DNA from: SURF-24 sp964537965
GTDB lineage: Bacteria > Bacteroidota > Ignavibacteria > Ignavibacteriales > SURF-24
Assembly: GCA_964537965.1 (NCBI GenBank)
Contig: CAZIDB010000005.1
Span: 1 to 45,289 of the forward strand
Direction: 5' to 3'
Length of the DNA stretch: 45,289 bases
The position numbers were made by a program, and so were the translations under genes. The notes under the pieces are model-generated. The model saw only the letters and a list, made by a program, of their open reading frames with translations, did not search any database and was not told where the DNA came from. Shown here piece by piece: positions 1-9,102 of the stretch. How positions within the stretch are numbered: position 1 is the stretch's first letter; each line of letters starts with the position of its first letter.

Positions 1-39
1 TTTATTGAAAGATTGAAAAAGGAATTAAATGCTTCCTGA
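1..39 (+). CDS. 3' end of an unidentified upstream gene (partial)
   Basis: Frame 1 is open from the window edge and reads FIERLKKELNAS before a TGA at 37-39. The other two forward frames stop within the first 16 bases, and a terminator-like inverted repeat follows at once, so this is plausibly the tail of a plus-strand gene. Twelve residues are too few to name a family. Confidence 0.35.
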   Translation, partial: FIERLKKELNAS

Positions 40-62
40 CTTGTCGTGTTAATTCCTTTTTT
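16..62 (+). terminator. Rho-independent terminator-like hairpin upstream of hemW
   Basis: A perfect 13-bp inverted repeat pairs AAAAAGGAATTAA (16-28) with TTAATTCCTTTTT (49-61) around a 20-nt loop. The right arm runs into a tract of six T. The left arm starts inside the putative upstream coding tail. The A-rich left arm means it could also end minus-strand transcripts. Confidence 0.6.
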
Positions 63-98
63 ACGTTTTGAATAATACTTTTCCTGAAAGGAAATGCT

Positions 99-1229
99 TT
101 GAAAGAATCTGCTATTTACGTTCATATACCATTTTGTGATCATAAATGTATATACTGCGATTTTTACTCTATCGTTACTAAAGACAATGTTTCCAATTAT
201 CTCGGAACGCTTACAAAAGAAATAATTATTTACGCGAAAGAATTTTCTGAAGGAAGAGTTTACAAGTCAATATTTTTTGGTGGTGGAACTCCATCCCTGA
301 TGGAGCCGGATTACCTTAAAGATATTATCAGTTGCATTAAGAATTATTACACTGTTTCTGATGATGCAGAGGTAACGATTGAAACAAATCCCGGAACAGT
401 TGATAAAAACAAGCTCTCGGAATTTATCAAGTCAGGTTTTAACCGGATAAGTATTGGGGTGCAGTCATTTATTGATGAAGAATTAAAGTTTCTTACAAGA
501 ATTCATGATAAAGATTTAGCTATAAATACAATTGAAAATGCCGCTTCAGTTGGATTTGAAAATATCAATCTGGATTTAATTTTTAATCTTCCCGGCCAAT
601 CAGTTAAAAACTGGATGTATAACCTGGAGACGGCTGTTAAATTACCTGTTAAACATATTTCAGCTTACAGCCTTATCCTGGAACAGGGAACAATTCTAAA
701 TAAAATGGTTCTTGATGGCAGAATTGAATTGCAGGATTCCGATTACGATGCTGAGATTTATAACATTACTATGGAATTTTTGAATAAGAATGGTTTCATC
801 CAATATGAAGTTTCAAATTATGCCAAGCCCGGCTTTGAATGCAGACATAACAAGGCATACTGGCAATACAAAGATTATCTTTCATTCGGAACATCTGCTC
901 ACTCTTTTGTTAACGGAAAACGCTGGTGGAATTATTCAAGCCTCAAACAATATATCCACAATATTAATGATTTGGGAAAAGCAGTTGCTAATTTTGAAAT
1001 TCTTACTCAGAAGCAAATGCTTAATGAATATGTGATGCTTGCATTAAGAAGCGACGGTTTGAATCTGGTTAATTTGAAGGAAAGATTTGGAGAGGATTGG
1101 CTGAATTCTACGATGAGTACATTAAAAATGTTAGAGAGAAAAGGTCTGCTAATTTTTCAAAAGGATTTAATCCGGCTTACTCAAAAAGGTTATTCTTTAT
1201 GCGATAAAATTCTCGAGAAGATTTTATAA
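99..1229 (+). CDS. hemW: HemW-type radical SAM protein (heme chaperone, coproporphyrinogen III oxidase-like)
   Basis: This is a cytoplasmic radical SAM protein of 376 aa, the usual HemW length. HemW binds heme and delivers it to respiratory-chain proteins; older annotations call it oxygen-independent coproporphyrinogen oxidase, but it lacks that activity. The 4Fe-4S motif CX3CX2C is at C13, C17 and C20, as in HemW. The SAM-binding GGGTPS motif follows near residue 61, ETNPGT near 96 and the RISIGVQSF motif near 118. The C-terminal HemN_C-like domain is complete. The start is a TTG at 99, preceded by AAAGGA at 87-92; the nearby ATG at 94 is followed at once by a stop. It sits alone between a terminator and a convergent sensor gene. 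Confidence 0.92.
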   Translation: MKESAIYVHIPFCDHKCIYCDFYSIVTKDNVSNYLGTLTKEIIIYAKEFSEGRVYKSIFFGGGTPSLMEPDYLKDIISCIKNYYTVSDDAEVTIETNPGTVDKNKLSEFIKSGFNRISIGVQSFIDEELKFLTRIHDKDLAINTIENAASVGFENINLDLIFNLPGQSVKNWMYNLETAVKLPVKHISAYSLILEQGTILNKMVLDGRIELQDSDYDAEIYNITMEFLNKNGFIQYEVSNYAKPGFECRHNKAYWQYKDYLSFGTSAHSFVNGKRWWNYSSLKQYIHNINDLGKAVANFEILTQKQMLNEYVMLALRSDGLNLVNLKERFGEDWLNSTMSTLKMLERKGLLIFQKDLIRLTQKGYSLCDKILEKIL

Positions 1230-1268
1230 TTTGTTTTAGCCGTTTATTAACCTGTAAAGTACCAGCAA

Positions 1269-2651
1269 TTAAACCAGACCCTTTTCAGTTTTAGTATTGG
1301 AAATATCTCTTATAAATCCTTCAAATCCAACGGCTTTATGAGAAGAATTATATACTTTATGGATGTTAACAGAGCACAAAATTATGCCGTTTGATTTTGT
1401 AATAAGCTCGAATTCAAAATTATCCAGGCGTTCAACTTTTTCAAGCATTCCCATTGCCTTACTCCAGAGCTCCGGATTTGTACAGAATTCATAAACCTTT
1501 TTCCCAAGTACTTCTTCTTTTTTATAACCTGTAATTTTTTCTAAAGATGGGCTTACTAAAATTAATGTTCCTTCCGAATCAATTTTATAATAAACGTCCC
1601 GGATATTTTCAAAAATAAGTTTGTATGTTTCTTCGTTTCTGTCAATTACTGTTTCAGCATCTTTGCGTTGTTGGATTTCAACCATGAGTTGTAATTTCTG
1701 CGAGAAAAAATTTATAATTAACTGCGAGAGTTTTCCGAATTCATCTTTCTTTTTTGTAAGAGTTCTTAATGAAGCCGGGTTCTGTTCTTCTAATGCACCA
1801 AGAATAATATTGAGTTGCCTGACAATATACCTGCTTAAAAATACATACGTGCATAAAAGAATAATTATTGAAAATACAATAAGAACAATCATCTGTTCAC
1901 GGTATGATTCGCTTGACTTTTTTAGTATCTGAAAATAACTATTGGAAATAATATCCATGACAGGTTTGCCATCGAATCCATTGAGAGGTTTTATAATTAT
2001 TGTTCTGAAATCCTGATGCTGATTTTCAGTATCAGTATTTAAAGTGTGTTTATTAAGCTCAACAATTGAAGCGGACTGCAGGCTAAGTTCATGTAATATC
2101 TGGTCATTCCATCGTCTTGTAACAAAGAAAAATCCCTTTGGTTTGGTCTTTCGCTCAGAATCTTCGGAAGGTTGTATTGGCGCATAATGAATTTCGAAAA
2201 GATAATTGTCTATCATAATGAAAAAATTTGATATCCAGTTTCTGTCTGTTATTTCTTTAACTTCACTTTTAGACAGTGGAAAACTTTCAAGTGATTTCAG
2301 GTTCAGGTTATTTATGGAATATACCTGGTTAAGTTGTTCATCCATTACCCATACAGCGTTTGCATTAAAGGTTGGCAAAGATTCTTCTATATTCACTTTT
2401 GCCCATATTGTATTCGGTGTTTTTACGAACTCAACCATTTCACCCCATACGCTGTAATCCTGTGAAAAAATTTCAAGCGCTTTCGAAGATGACTGGAGTG
2501 ACCTGTTAAATGATTGTAATTTTTCGTTTCTTCTTTCTTGCAGGATATCCGCTGTCTTTTGCCTTTCAACTAGTGTGAGGACAAAAAAAACTATAAAGAA
2601 AATCCCCGTTAAAGTTATCATAAAAATAAATGCTTTTACCTGTAATTTCAT
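1269..2651 (-). CDS. Membrane sensor with CHASE4 and PAS domains, no output module
   Basis: 460 aa. A first membrane helix (about residues 8-28) is followed by about 225 extracytoplasmic residues that match CHASE4 (DYSVWGEMVEF is the typical DYAxWDDM-like block). A second helix lies at about 254-277 and leads into a short HAMP-like linker. A cytoplasmic PAS domain occupies about residues 335-455 (YKLIFENIRDVYYKID, then GYKKEEVLGK). The chain ends just after the PAS C-terminal block (GFIRDIS). No histidine kinase, GGDEF, EAL or MCP domain follows in this or another frame, so it can sense but has no visible effector. It lies divergent to the large PAS kinase gene across about 720 bp, which suggests a functional link. 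The CHASE4 and PAS calls rest on motif recognition; the ligand is unknown. Confidence 0.75.
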   Translation of the reverse strand: MKLQVKAFIFMITLTGIFFIVFFVLTLVERQKTADILQERRNEKLQSFNRSLQSSSKALEIFSQDYSVWGEMVEFVKTPNTIWAKVNIEESLPTFNANAVWVMDEQLNQVYSINNLNLKSLESFPLSKSEVKEITDRNWISNFFIMIDNYLFEIHYAPIQPSEDSERKTKPKGFFFVTRRWNDQILHELSLQSASIVELNKHTLNTDTENQHQDFRTIIIKPLNGFDGKPVMDIISNSYFQILKKSSESYREQMIVLIVFSIIILLCTYVFLSRYIVRQLNIILGALEEQNPASLRTLTKKKDEFGKLSQLIINFFSQKLQLMVEIQQRKDAETVIDRNEETYKLIFENIRDVYYKIDSEGTLILVSPSLEKITGYKKEEVLGKKVYEFCTNPELWSKAMGMLEKVERLDNFEFELITKSNGIILCSVNIHKVYNSSHKAVGFEGFIRDISNTKTEKGLV

Positions 2652-3373
2652 TTATAGCTTTACTCCGTTAGGTTACAATTACCTAATTGAAAATGTTTTT
2701 ACCGTAAATAAAGAAATGGAGGTCGTATATAAAATGAGGTTGATCATTGATTATTATTACTTCCAAGTATAAAGTTTTGTTAATAATTAAACATAACCTG
2801 TTGCCTTAAACCAAAATCCGGATTTGTGTCACTTTAAAAGAAGATCAGGTTGCTGAACAAATTTACAGCAAGAAAATAGTTATAAAATCAAATAAACTCC
2901 AAATTAATTCTCGGCTTTGTTTAAGAAATCTTTTATTTTTCAAAAGTAAAAATTCGATTGAATTTGCACGAATTATAATGTACTTTACTCAAAATTATTC
3001 CCGGGAAATTATGCGTTTGAGGTATCAAATGATCAAAACACTATGTCTCCAGGATTTAACTTTGCAAACCGGAACAAATAAAAAAAGAGTTACATTAAAA
3101 TATTATTCTAGTCCATCAATTCTGGGCACATCTTATAAAAATTTTTTAGGAATAGGTTGAACATAAACAGCAGGTTTACTAAGTAAAAAAAGATTAATGA
3201 ATTTCTTAAGCTTTTCACAATCTGAACGCAACGTATAGTAATTTTGTCATGTGTTTGTTTTTTATTAATTGTTAAGAGTGATGATTTTTATATATTCAAA
3301 CATAAAATGAAAATGATGCTTTTATTTCAATATGAATATGGTTATAAGTAAGGGTTATACAAGGGAGTATTAA
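2652..3373. other. Gene-free region between divergent sensor genes
   Basis: About 720 bp hold the promoters of the minus-strand CHASE4/PAS sensor and the plus-strand PAS kinase. I see a 12-bp perfect palindrome, AAATCCGGATTT, at 2814-2825 that could be an operator, and a TATAAT at 2974-2979 without a good -35 box. A 60-codon reading frame at 2978-3160 has no ribosome-binding site and no recognisable protein character. Nothing else is evident. Confidence 0.5.
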
Positions 3374-6300
3374 TTGAAGACTTTGAAAAATCTATTTCGC
3401 AATAAGAACCGGAAAGGGATTTCACTTATCTTTTTCTTCTCTGCCTTGTTGTGGATTTACTTATCAATTATGATGTCTTCACAGGATATTACTGATTCCC
3501 CGGTTTTCAAGAATATGTATTTCTGGAAGGATATTTTATTCCTTGTAATTCTTGCCCTGCTGTTCCTGCTTACGGTTATGCTGCGGACAGATCACACAGA
3601 ATACTTACAAATGCTGAAGCTGGATGGTAAGAACCAAACTACTGATGTTTTAGTGAACAATGCTCCGGTTGGCATTGCAGTTTTTAAGAATCAGAAAATT
3701 ATTTATATAAACTCAAGATTCGCATCAATGTTTGGGTATATGACAGTTGAGGAAATGTTAAGTGAAAGGATAGATAATATCTTTACTCAAACCGAGTCCG
3801 AAAAGGTACTGAAAATTATAAGGTCTTTAGAACAATTAGAACAGGAAGAAATTGAGTTCGAGTCTGTTTCAATAAATAAAACCGGTTTACAATTTCCTGT
3901 AAGCGTTACTCTTAAATCCAAAGAGTTAAATGATGAGAAAATAATTATCGGTTATTTCCAGGATATTTCAGACAGGGTACAGGCTGAAGAAGCTTATAAG
4001 TTGTTAAACTATGCTGTTAAAAGTATAAGTCAATGTGTAACTATAACAGATTTGAATAATCACCTGATTTTTGTAAACCAGGCGTTTACAAATCAATATG
4101 GTTATACCCGCGATGAGGTGGTCGGCAAACATATCAGTATTTTATTTGCCGATAAGACTCTTGATGATCGGGTTATAATAGAAGGAACCCTGCAGGGTAG
4201 CTGGAAAGGAGAAATTCTAAACCGCAAAAAAGACGGTAAAGTTTTTCCAATATATTTAACAACGGCAGTCGTCTATAATGAAAAAAATAATCCCATTGGG
4301 CTTATTGGCGTTAGTGATGATATAACGGAAAAGAAGAAAGCTGAAATTGTTTTAAGAGAGAGTGAAGAACGTTACCAGACCTTTATTAATACTCATAAGG
4401 ATTTAATCTTTATAAAAAACAATGAAGGCAGATATTTAGTTGTAAATAATCAGTTTGAAAAGTTCTTTGGAAAAGATAAAAGAGAATTCATAAATAAAAC
4501 CGATTATGACCTGTTTGACAAAGAAAAGGCAGACAACTTTTATCAATCGGACATAAAAACGCTTGCAACAAAATCAGTAATTGTAGAAGAACAGCTTTTT
4601 AATGATAAAATACTTGAAATAACAAAATTCCCGATGAAACTTCACGATGGTAAAATCGGGATTGGGGGAATGATTCATGACATTACGGTAAGAAAATCTG
4701 CCGAAGAACAACTTAAATATTCACTCTCTTTATTACAGGCAACTTTAGAATCTACTGTTGATGGAATACTTGTAACCGACAGCAAAGGCAAAATTACTCA
4801 TTATAATAAAAGATTTGTCGATATGTGGAGAATTCCCCAACACGTCATAGCAACGATGGATGATAATGTTGCGTTGGAATATGTTCATGAACAATTGGTC
4901 TCTCCTGAAAAATTCCATTCTGATGTAATGTCTCTGTATATTCAACAGGATAAGGTAAGTTCTGATGAATTGGAATTTAAAGACGGACGGATTTTCGAAC
5001 GATATTCCAAGCCTCAGATAATTGATGGTAAATGTGTCGGTCGCGTTTGGGATTTCCACGATGTGACTTCAGAAAGAATTGCCAAAGCAGAATTACAGAA
5101 TGTAAGTAATATGCAGGCTTTAATTCTTGACAACAGCGCTGTTGGAATTACTTATGTTAAGAACAGGATACAACAATGGGCTAACAGGCGAATGGCAGAA
5201 TTGTTCGGTTATGAGCAGAGTGAACTAAGCTCTATTCCTACCAGAGTTCTTTATAAAGACGATGATGAATATCGGAAAATAAGCGAAGAGGCTTATTCAA
5301 AGTTGCGGGAAAAGCGAAAAGTTGCACTTGAAATTGAAATGCGTAAAAAGGATAACTCCATTTTTATATGCAGAACAGAAGCAAAAGTATTAAATCCTGA
5401 CAACCCTGATGAAGGTTCTATCTGGATATTTGAAGATATTACAGAAAGTAAGCTGGCGGAAGGATCTATCCGGAGGAGCGAAGAAAGATTTCGTCATGTT
5501 ACTGAAAGCGCCGAGGAATGGATCTGGGAAGTAGATTTAAATGGCCTTTATACGTTCTCCAACCCTGTTGTTGAAAAAATACTGGGATACAAACCGGAAG
5601 AAATTGTTGGTAAAAGATATTTCTATGATTTCTTTCTGCCCGAATCAAGAGAATTTCTTAAAGACTTTACATTGAATATCTTTCAGCAAAAACAAACAAT
5701 AAGTAAACTTGAAAATCCGAACCTACATAAAAACGGAAGCATAGTATATCTTGAATCAAATGGTTTTCCTATTCTTGATGAAACAGGTAGACTTATCGGG
5801 TACCGCGGGGCAGATAAAGATATTACAGATCGTAAATTAATGGAAGACGGCTTACGAAAGAGCGAAAGAAAAATAAGGAGCATTTATTCTGCAGTTCCGG
5901 CCGGAATTGGTTTTGAAAACTATAAAAGATTTATTGAAGTGAATGATCACTTTTGTGAAATGGTAGGATATTCAAAAGATGAAATACTAGAAAAGGAAAC
6001 AAGAATTGTTTATCCCACGGATGCGGAGTATGATGCTGTAACTTATCTGTCGCATAAGTTACTTGAGGAAAAAGGAACATCTGAAATTGAAACAAGGTGG
6101 CAAAAAAAAGACGGCACCATTATAAAAGTTTTGCTTCGTCTTGAAACTCTTGAAGTTGGAAACACCTTTACAGGTATTGCATTTGCCGCACTTGATATTA
6201 CCGAACGAATCCGGTCTGAAGAAAAATTGAAACGCCGTGAAAGAGAATTCAGGATGATCTGGGAGAATTCTGTTGATGGTATGCGCCTTACCGATGAAAA

Positions 6301-8185
6301 TGGTACGGTTATTATGGTAAATGAATCATTCTGTAAACTTGTTGATATGAAAAAAGAAGATATAGAAGGAAAACCATTATCATATATCTATAAAAATGAA
6401 CGTCATAAACATATTGTTTTCCAGCACAAGAAAAGATTTGCTTCAAGGTCAGTGCCTACAAATATTGAAAAGAAATTTACTCTTTGGAATGGACAGGTAA
6501 AATGGCTGCATGTTTCCAATACATTTTTTGAATCGAGTGGGCATCGTTTATTATTACTTGCAGTATTTCGGGATATTACAAACCGAAAATATGCCGAGTT
6601 GGCTCTGAAAGAAAGTGAAGAACGTTTCCGCAGCCTTTACGAAAATGCGACAATCGGTTTATACAGAACTAAACCTGATGGGAAAATTATTTTATCCAAT
6701 GGCACTTTAGTTAAGATGCTCGGATATAATTCATTTGAAGAATTGGTTACAAGGAATGTTAAGGAAAGTGGTTATGTTGACCCTGAAAAACGAGAAGAGT
6801 TTAAAAGAATTCTTGAAAAAAGAAATGAAATAACCGGCTTCGAAACAGAATGGTACCGCAAAGACGGTTCCATTATTTATATTCGTGAAGGAGCAAGAGC
6901 TGTTAGAGATGACGCCGGTAATGTCATTTATTTCGATGGCACTGTTGAAGATATAACTGAACGCAAAAAAGCTGAAATAGCTCTACAGGAAAGCGAAGAA
7001 CGTTACAGAAAATTAGTTGCTTCTGTGCCAGACATTATTTTAAGAACAGATTTTAACGGGAATATTCTTTTTATTAATGATGAAATTTCTTTTATATCAC
7101 CAAAAATATCTGTTAATACCATACTTGGAAAAAATATGCTTTCCTTTGTAATTGATGAGGATAAAGAAACAGCTATTGAAAATATGAAACTGATGTTTGA
7201 GAAACCTCTCGGAATTAAAGAGTATAGAATTGAATTGGAAGACGGAACAAGATTTGTGTGTGAGCTTAACGGTGATGTTCTCCGTGATTCGGCAAATAAA
7301 CCAACAGGTATGGTGTTCGTTATGCGCGATATTACCAGGCGAAAAGAAATTGAAGCGGAACTTGAAACCTACCGCCTGCACCTGGAAGAATTAATTAAGA
7401 ACAGGACAAATGAACTGGAAACCGTTAATAAACTGCTTCAGGAGGAAATACTAAAACAAATTGAAGCTGAGAAAAAGGTTAAAGATGCTCTCGAAAAGGA
7501 AAGAGAACTTAACTACCTTAAAACAAAATTTATATCAATTGCATCGCACGAGTTCAGAACACCTCTTACTACAGTGCTTTCTTCAACCGAATTACTTGAA
7601 AGATACGGCAGAAACTGGGAGATTGAAAAGTATTATAAACAAACAGAAAGAATTAAAAAATCCGTTAACTATTTAACTCATCTTATGGATGATGTTCTGA
7701 TTATAAGCAGGGCGGATTCAGGTAAAACAGTTTTCGACCCTAAACCTGTGGAGTTTAAAAAGTTTTGCCAGAGTATTGTTGATGAAATGAAATTGATGCT
7801 TACCGAAAAACATGAATTTGAATTTACTTACAAAGTTGATAAAAATATCCTTTATGTTGATGAGAAACTTTTAAGACATATTCTGAACAATCTTTTATCC
7901 AACGCAATAAAATATTCTGTTAACGGCGGTAAAATATTTTTCGAAGTGCTATACTTACCTGATGTGCTTCAGTTTATTATTAGCGATTCCGGTATTGGAA
8001 TTCCGGATGAAGATCAGACAAATCTTTTTGAGCCGTTTAACAGGGGCAAAAACGTGAAAGATATCCATGGGACAGGATTAGGAATGTCAATTGTAAAACG
8101 CTCTGTTGATATGCATAAAGGATCTATTACATTTACAAGTAAGGTTGGACTTGGCACTACTTTTAACATAAAAATTCCAATTTAA
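3374..8185 (+). CDS. Giant membrane-anchored sensor histidine kinase with ten PAS domains
   Basis: 1603 aa. Two N-terminal membrane helices (about residues 16-35 and 53-72) are followed by ten consecutive PAS domains starting near residues 92, 207, 333, 453, 582, 705, 833, 958, 1086 and 1210; most end in a PAC-type D-I-T-E/D-R/K block. A coiled coil (about 1330-1385) leads to the HisKA H-box SHEFRTPL with phospho-acceptor His1392. The HATPase_c domain has its N box (NNLLSNAIKYS, about 1505-1515), G1 box DSGIGIP and G2 box GTGLGMSI. There is no attached receiver domain. The start is a TTG at 3374 with a strong AAGGGAG ribosome-binding site at 3361-3367. A REC-LytTR regulator starts 19 bp downstream and is the obvious phosphotransfer partner. 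The signals sensed cannot be read from the sequence. Confidence 0.93.
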   Translation: MKTLKNLFRNKNRKGISLIFFFSALLWIYLSIMMSSQDITDSPVFKNMYFWKDILFLVILALLFLLTVMLRTDHTEYLQMLKLDGKNQTTDVLVNNAPVGIAVFKNQKIIYINSRFASMFGYMTVEEMLSERIDNIFTQTESEKVLKIIRSLEQLEQEEIEFESVSINKTGLQFPVSVTLKSKELNDEKIIIGYFQDISDRVQAEEAYKLLNYAVKSISQCVTITDLNNHLIFVNQAFTNQYGYTRDEVVGKHISILFADKTLDDRVIIEGTLQGSWKGEILNRKKDGKVFPIYLTTAVVYNEKNNPIGLIGVSDDITEKKKAEIVLRESEERYQTFINTHKDLIFIKNNEGRYLVVNNQFEKFFGKDKREFINKTDYDLFDKEKADNFYQSDIKTLATKSVIVEEQLFNDKILEITKFPMKLHDGKIGIGGMIHDITVRKSAEEQLKYSLSLLQATLESTVDGILVTDSKGKITHYNKRFVDMWRIPQHVIATMDDNVALEYVHEQLVSPEKFHSDVMSLYIQQDKVSSDELEFKDGRIFERYSKPQIIDGKCVGRVWDFHDVTSERIAKAELQNVSNMQALILDNSAVGITYVKNRIQQWANRRMAELFGYEQSELSSIPTRVLYKDDDEYRKISEEAYSKLREKRKVALEIEMRKKDNSIFICRTEAKVLNPDNPDEGSIWIFEDITESKLAEGSIRRSEERFRHVTESAEEWIWEVDLNGLYTFSNPVVEKILGYKPEEIVGKRYFYDFFLPESREFLKDFTLNIFQQKQTISKLENPNLHKNGSIVYLESNGFPILDETGRLIGYRGADKDITDRKLMEDGLRKSERKIRSIYSAVPAGIGFENYKRFIEVNDHFCEMVGYSKDEILEKETRIVYPTDAEYDAVTYLSHKLLEEKGTSEIETRWQKKDGTIIKVLLRLETLEVGNTFTGIAFAALDITERIRSEEKLKRREREFRMIWENSVDGMRLTDENGTVIMVNESFCKLVDMKKEDIEGKPLSYIYKNERHKHIVFQHKKRFASRSVPTNIEKKFTLWNGQVKWLHVSNTFFESSGHRLLLLAVFRDITNRKYAELALKESEERFRSLYENATIGLYRTKPDGKIILSNGTLVKMLGYNSFEELVTRNVKESGYVDPEKREEFKRILEKRNEITGFETEWYRKDGSIIYIREGARAVRDDAGNVIYFDGTVEDITERKKAEIALQESEERYRKLVASVPDIILRTDFNGNILFINDEISFISPKISVNTILGKNMLSFVIDEDKETAIENMKLMFEKPLGIKEYRIELEDGTRFVCELNGDVLRDSANKPTGMVFVMRDITRRKEIEAELETYRLHLEELIKNRTNELETVNKLLQEEILKQIEAEKKVKDALEKERELNYLKTKFISIASHEFRTPLTTVLSSTELLERYGRNWEIEKYYKQTERIKKSVNYLTHLMDDVLIISRADSGKTVFDPKPVEFKKFCQSIVDEMKLMLTEKHEFEFTYKVDKNILYVDEKLLRHILNNLLSNAIKYSVNGGKIFFEVLYLPDVLQFIISDSGIGIPDEDQTNLFEPFNRGKNVKDIHGTGLGMSIVKRSVDMHKGSITFTSKVGLGTTFNIKIPI

Positions 8186-8204
8186 TTATTAATGAGTTTA
8201 ACAA

Positions 8205-8987
8205 GTGAATAAAGAAAAAATACTTATTATTGAAGATGAAGGAGATATCAGGGATAACATCCGGATTCTTTTGGAATTGGAAAATTACGAAACTGCCGTG
8301 GCTATAAACGGTAAAGAAGGTATCCGGAAGGCTAAAGAATTTTTACCGGACCTGATTATATGCGATATTATGATGCCGGGAATTGATGGTTATGAAGTTC
8401 TTGACGAGTTAAGCAGAAATAAAAGAACCAGTTTGATTCCTTTTATATTTCTTACTGCTAAAGTTGAACTTAACGATTTAAGAAAGGGGATGTCATTAGG
8501 TGCGGACGATTATATTTTTAAACCTTTCAATACATCCGAACTTTTACAGGCAATAAGAACCAGGTTGAATAAATTCAGCAACCTTGTTGCTACAATTCTG
8601 GACGGTAAAGGAAATAATAATTACTCTTCTACGGATATTCAGAAAAAGGTTCTTAATGAGCGATTCTTTATTTCATATCATAATACTTCTGTTCCTGTTG
8701 CACTTAAGAAAATTAAATGTATTACAGCAGATAACCAGTACTCAAAGATTATATGTGATGAAAATAAAAATTACCTTATAAGAAAATCCCTTAATGAATG
8801 GGAAAAAATATTACCGTCAAATCAGTTTGTAAGGATTCACAGATCTACAATAATGAGCTGGAATCATATTGATAAAATTGAAAAACGCATTGAGGGCAAA
8901 TATTTTGTCTTACTTAAGGATTCAACATACGAATTCGAAATAAGCAGGAGATTTATAAAGAAGGTTAAACAGAACTACAACAAATAA
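8205..8987 (+). CDS. Response regulator with LytTR DNA-binding domain (REC-LytTR)
   Basis: 260 aa. The receiver domain (residues 4-122) has the acidic pair E10/D11, phospho-acceptor Asp54 in CDIMMPG, the T of FLTAK and the conserved Lys in FKPF. The C-terminal part (about 155-258) is a LytTR domain, shown by IKCITADNQYSKI, the internal IRKSL block and FVRIHRSTIMSWNHI. LytTR proteins bind pairs of short direct repeats about two helical turns apart. The GTG start at 8205 follows the kinase stop by 19 bp with only a weak Shine-Dalgarno, so the two genes are probably one transcript. Matching direct-repeat pairs occur just downstream at 9009-9036 and at 10250-10277; these are candidate targets. 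Confidence 0.92.
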   Translation: MNKEKILIIEDEGDIRDNIRILLELENYETAVAINGKEGIRKAKEFLPDLIICDIMMPGIDGYEVLDELSRNKRTSLIPFIFLTAKVELNDLRKGMSLGADDYIFKPFNTSELLQAIRTRLNKFSNLVATILDGKGNNNYSSTDIQKKVLNERFFISYHNTSVPVALKKIKCITADNQYSKIICDENKNYLIRKSLNEWEKILPSNQFVRIHRSTIMSWNHIDKIEKRIEGKYFVLLKDSTYEFEISRRFIKKVKQNYNK

Positions 8988-9004
8988 TTTTTTAGTGTAA
9001 CTAA

Positions 9005-9040
9005 CCGCTTACAACAAAATTCCTGCTGTTTACAACTTTT
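9005..9040. promoter_or_regulatory. Candidate LytTR operator (site A): TTACAAC direct repeats, 21-bp period
   Basis: TTACAAC occurs at 9009-9015 and again at 9030-9036, exactly 21 bp apart, the same two-turn spacing known for LytTR-family sites such as those of AgrA. A TATAAT lies at 9047-9052. The site is in the 115-bp gap between the LytTR gene and the REC-kinase gene, and it is closely matched by site B at 10246-10281. Binding by the neighbouring LytTR protein is inference. Confidence 0.5.
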
Positions 9041-9102
9041 TATTTCTATAATTTAACTAATGTAATAATATTAAAGTCTAGATTTTAGGGAATTGCGGTT
9101 TA

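Noticed and set aside
2775..2805. GTT trinucleotides 21 bp apart upstream of the CHASE4 sensor, as a third LytTR site
   Set aside because: Only three bases match at each half; flanks differ from sites A and B.
2978..3160. 60-codon open frame between the divergent sensor genes
   Set aside because: No ribosome-binding site, mixed composition, no recognisable motif; most likely a chance frame in the promoter region.
3155..3182. GGTTGAAC and GGTTTACT upstream of the ten-PAS kinase as a LytTR repeat pair
   Set aside because: The period is 18 bp, not 21, and the second half diverges from TTACAAC.
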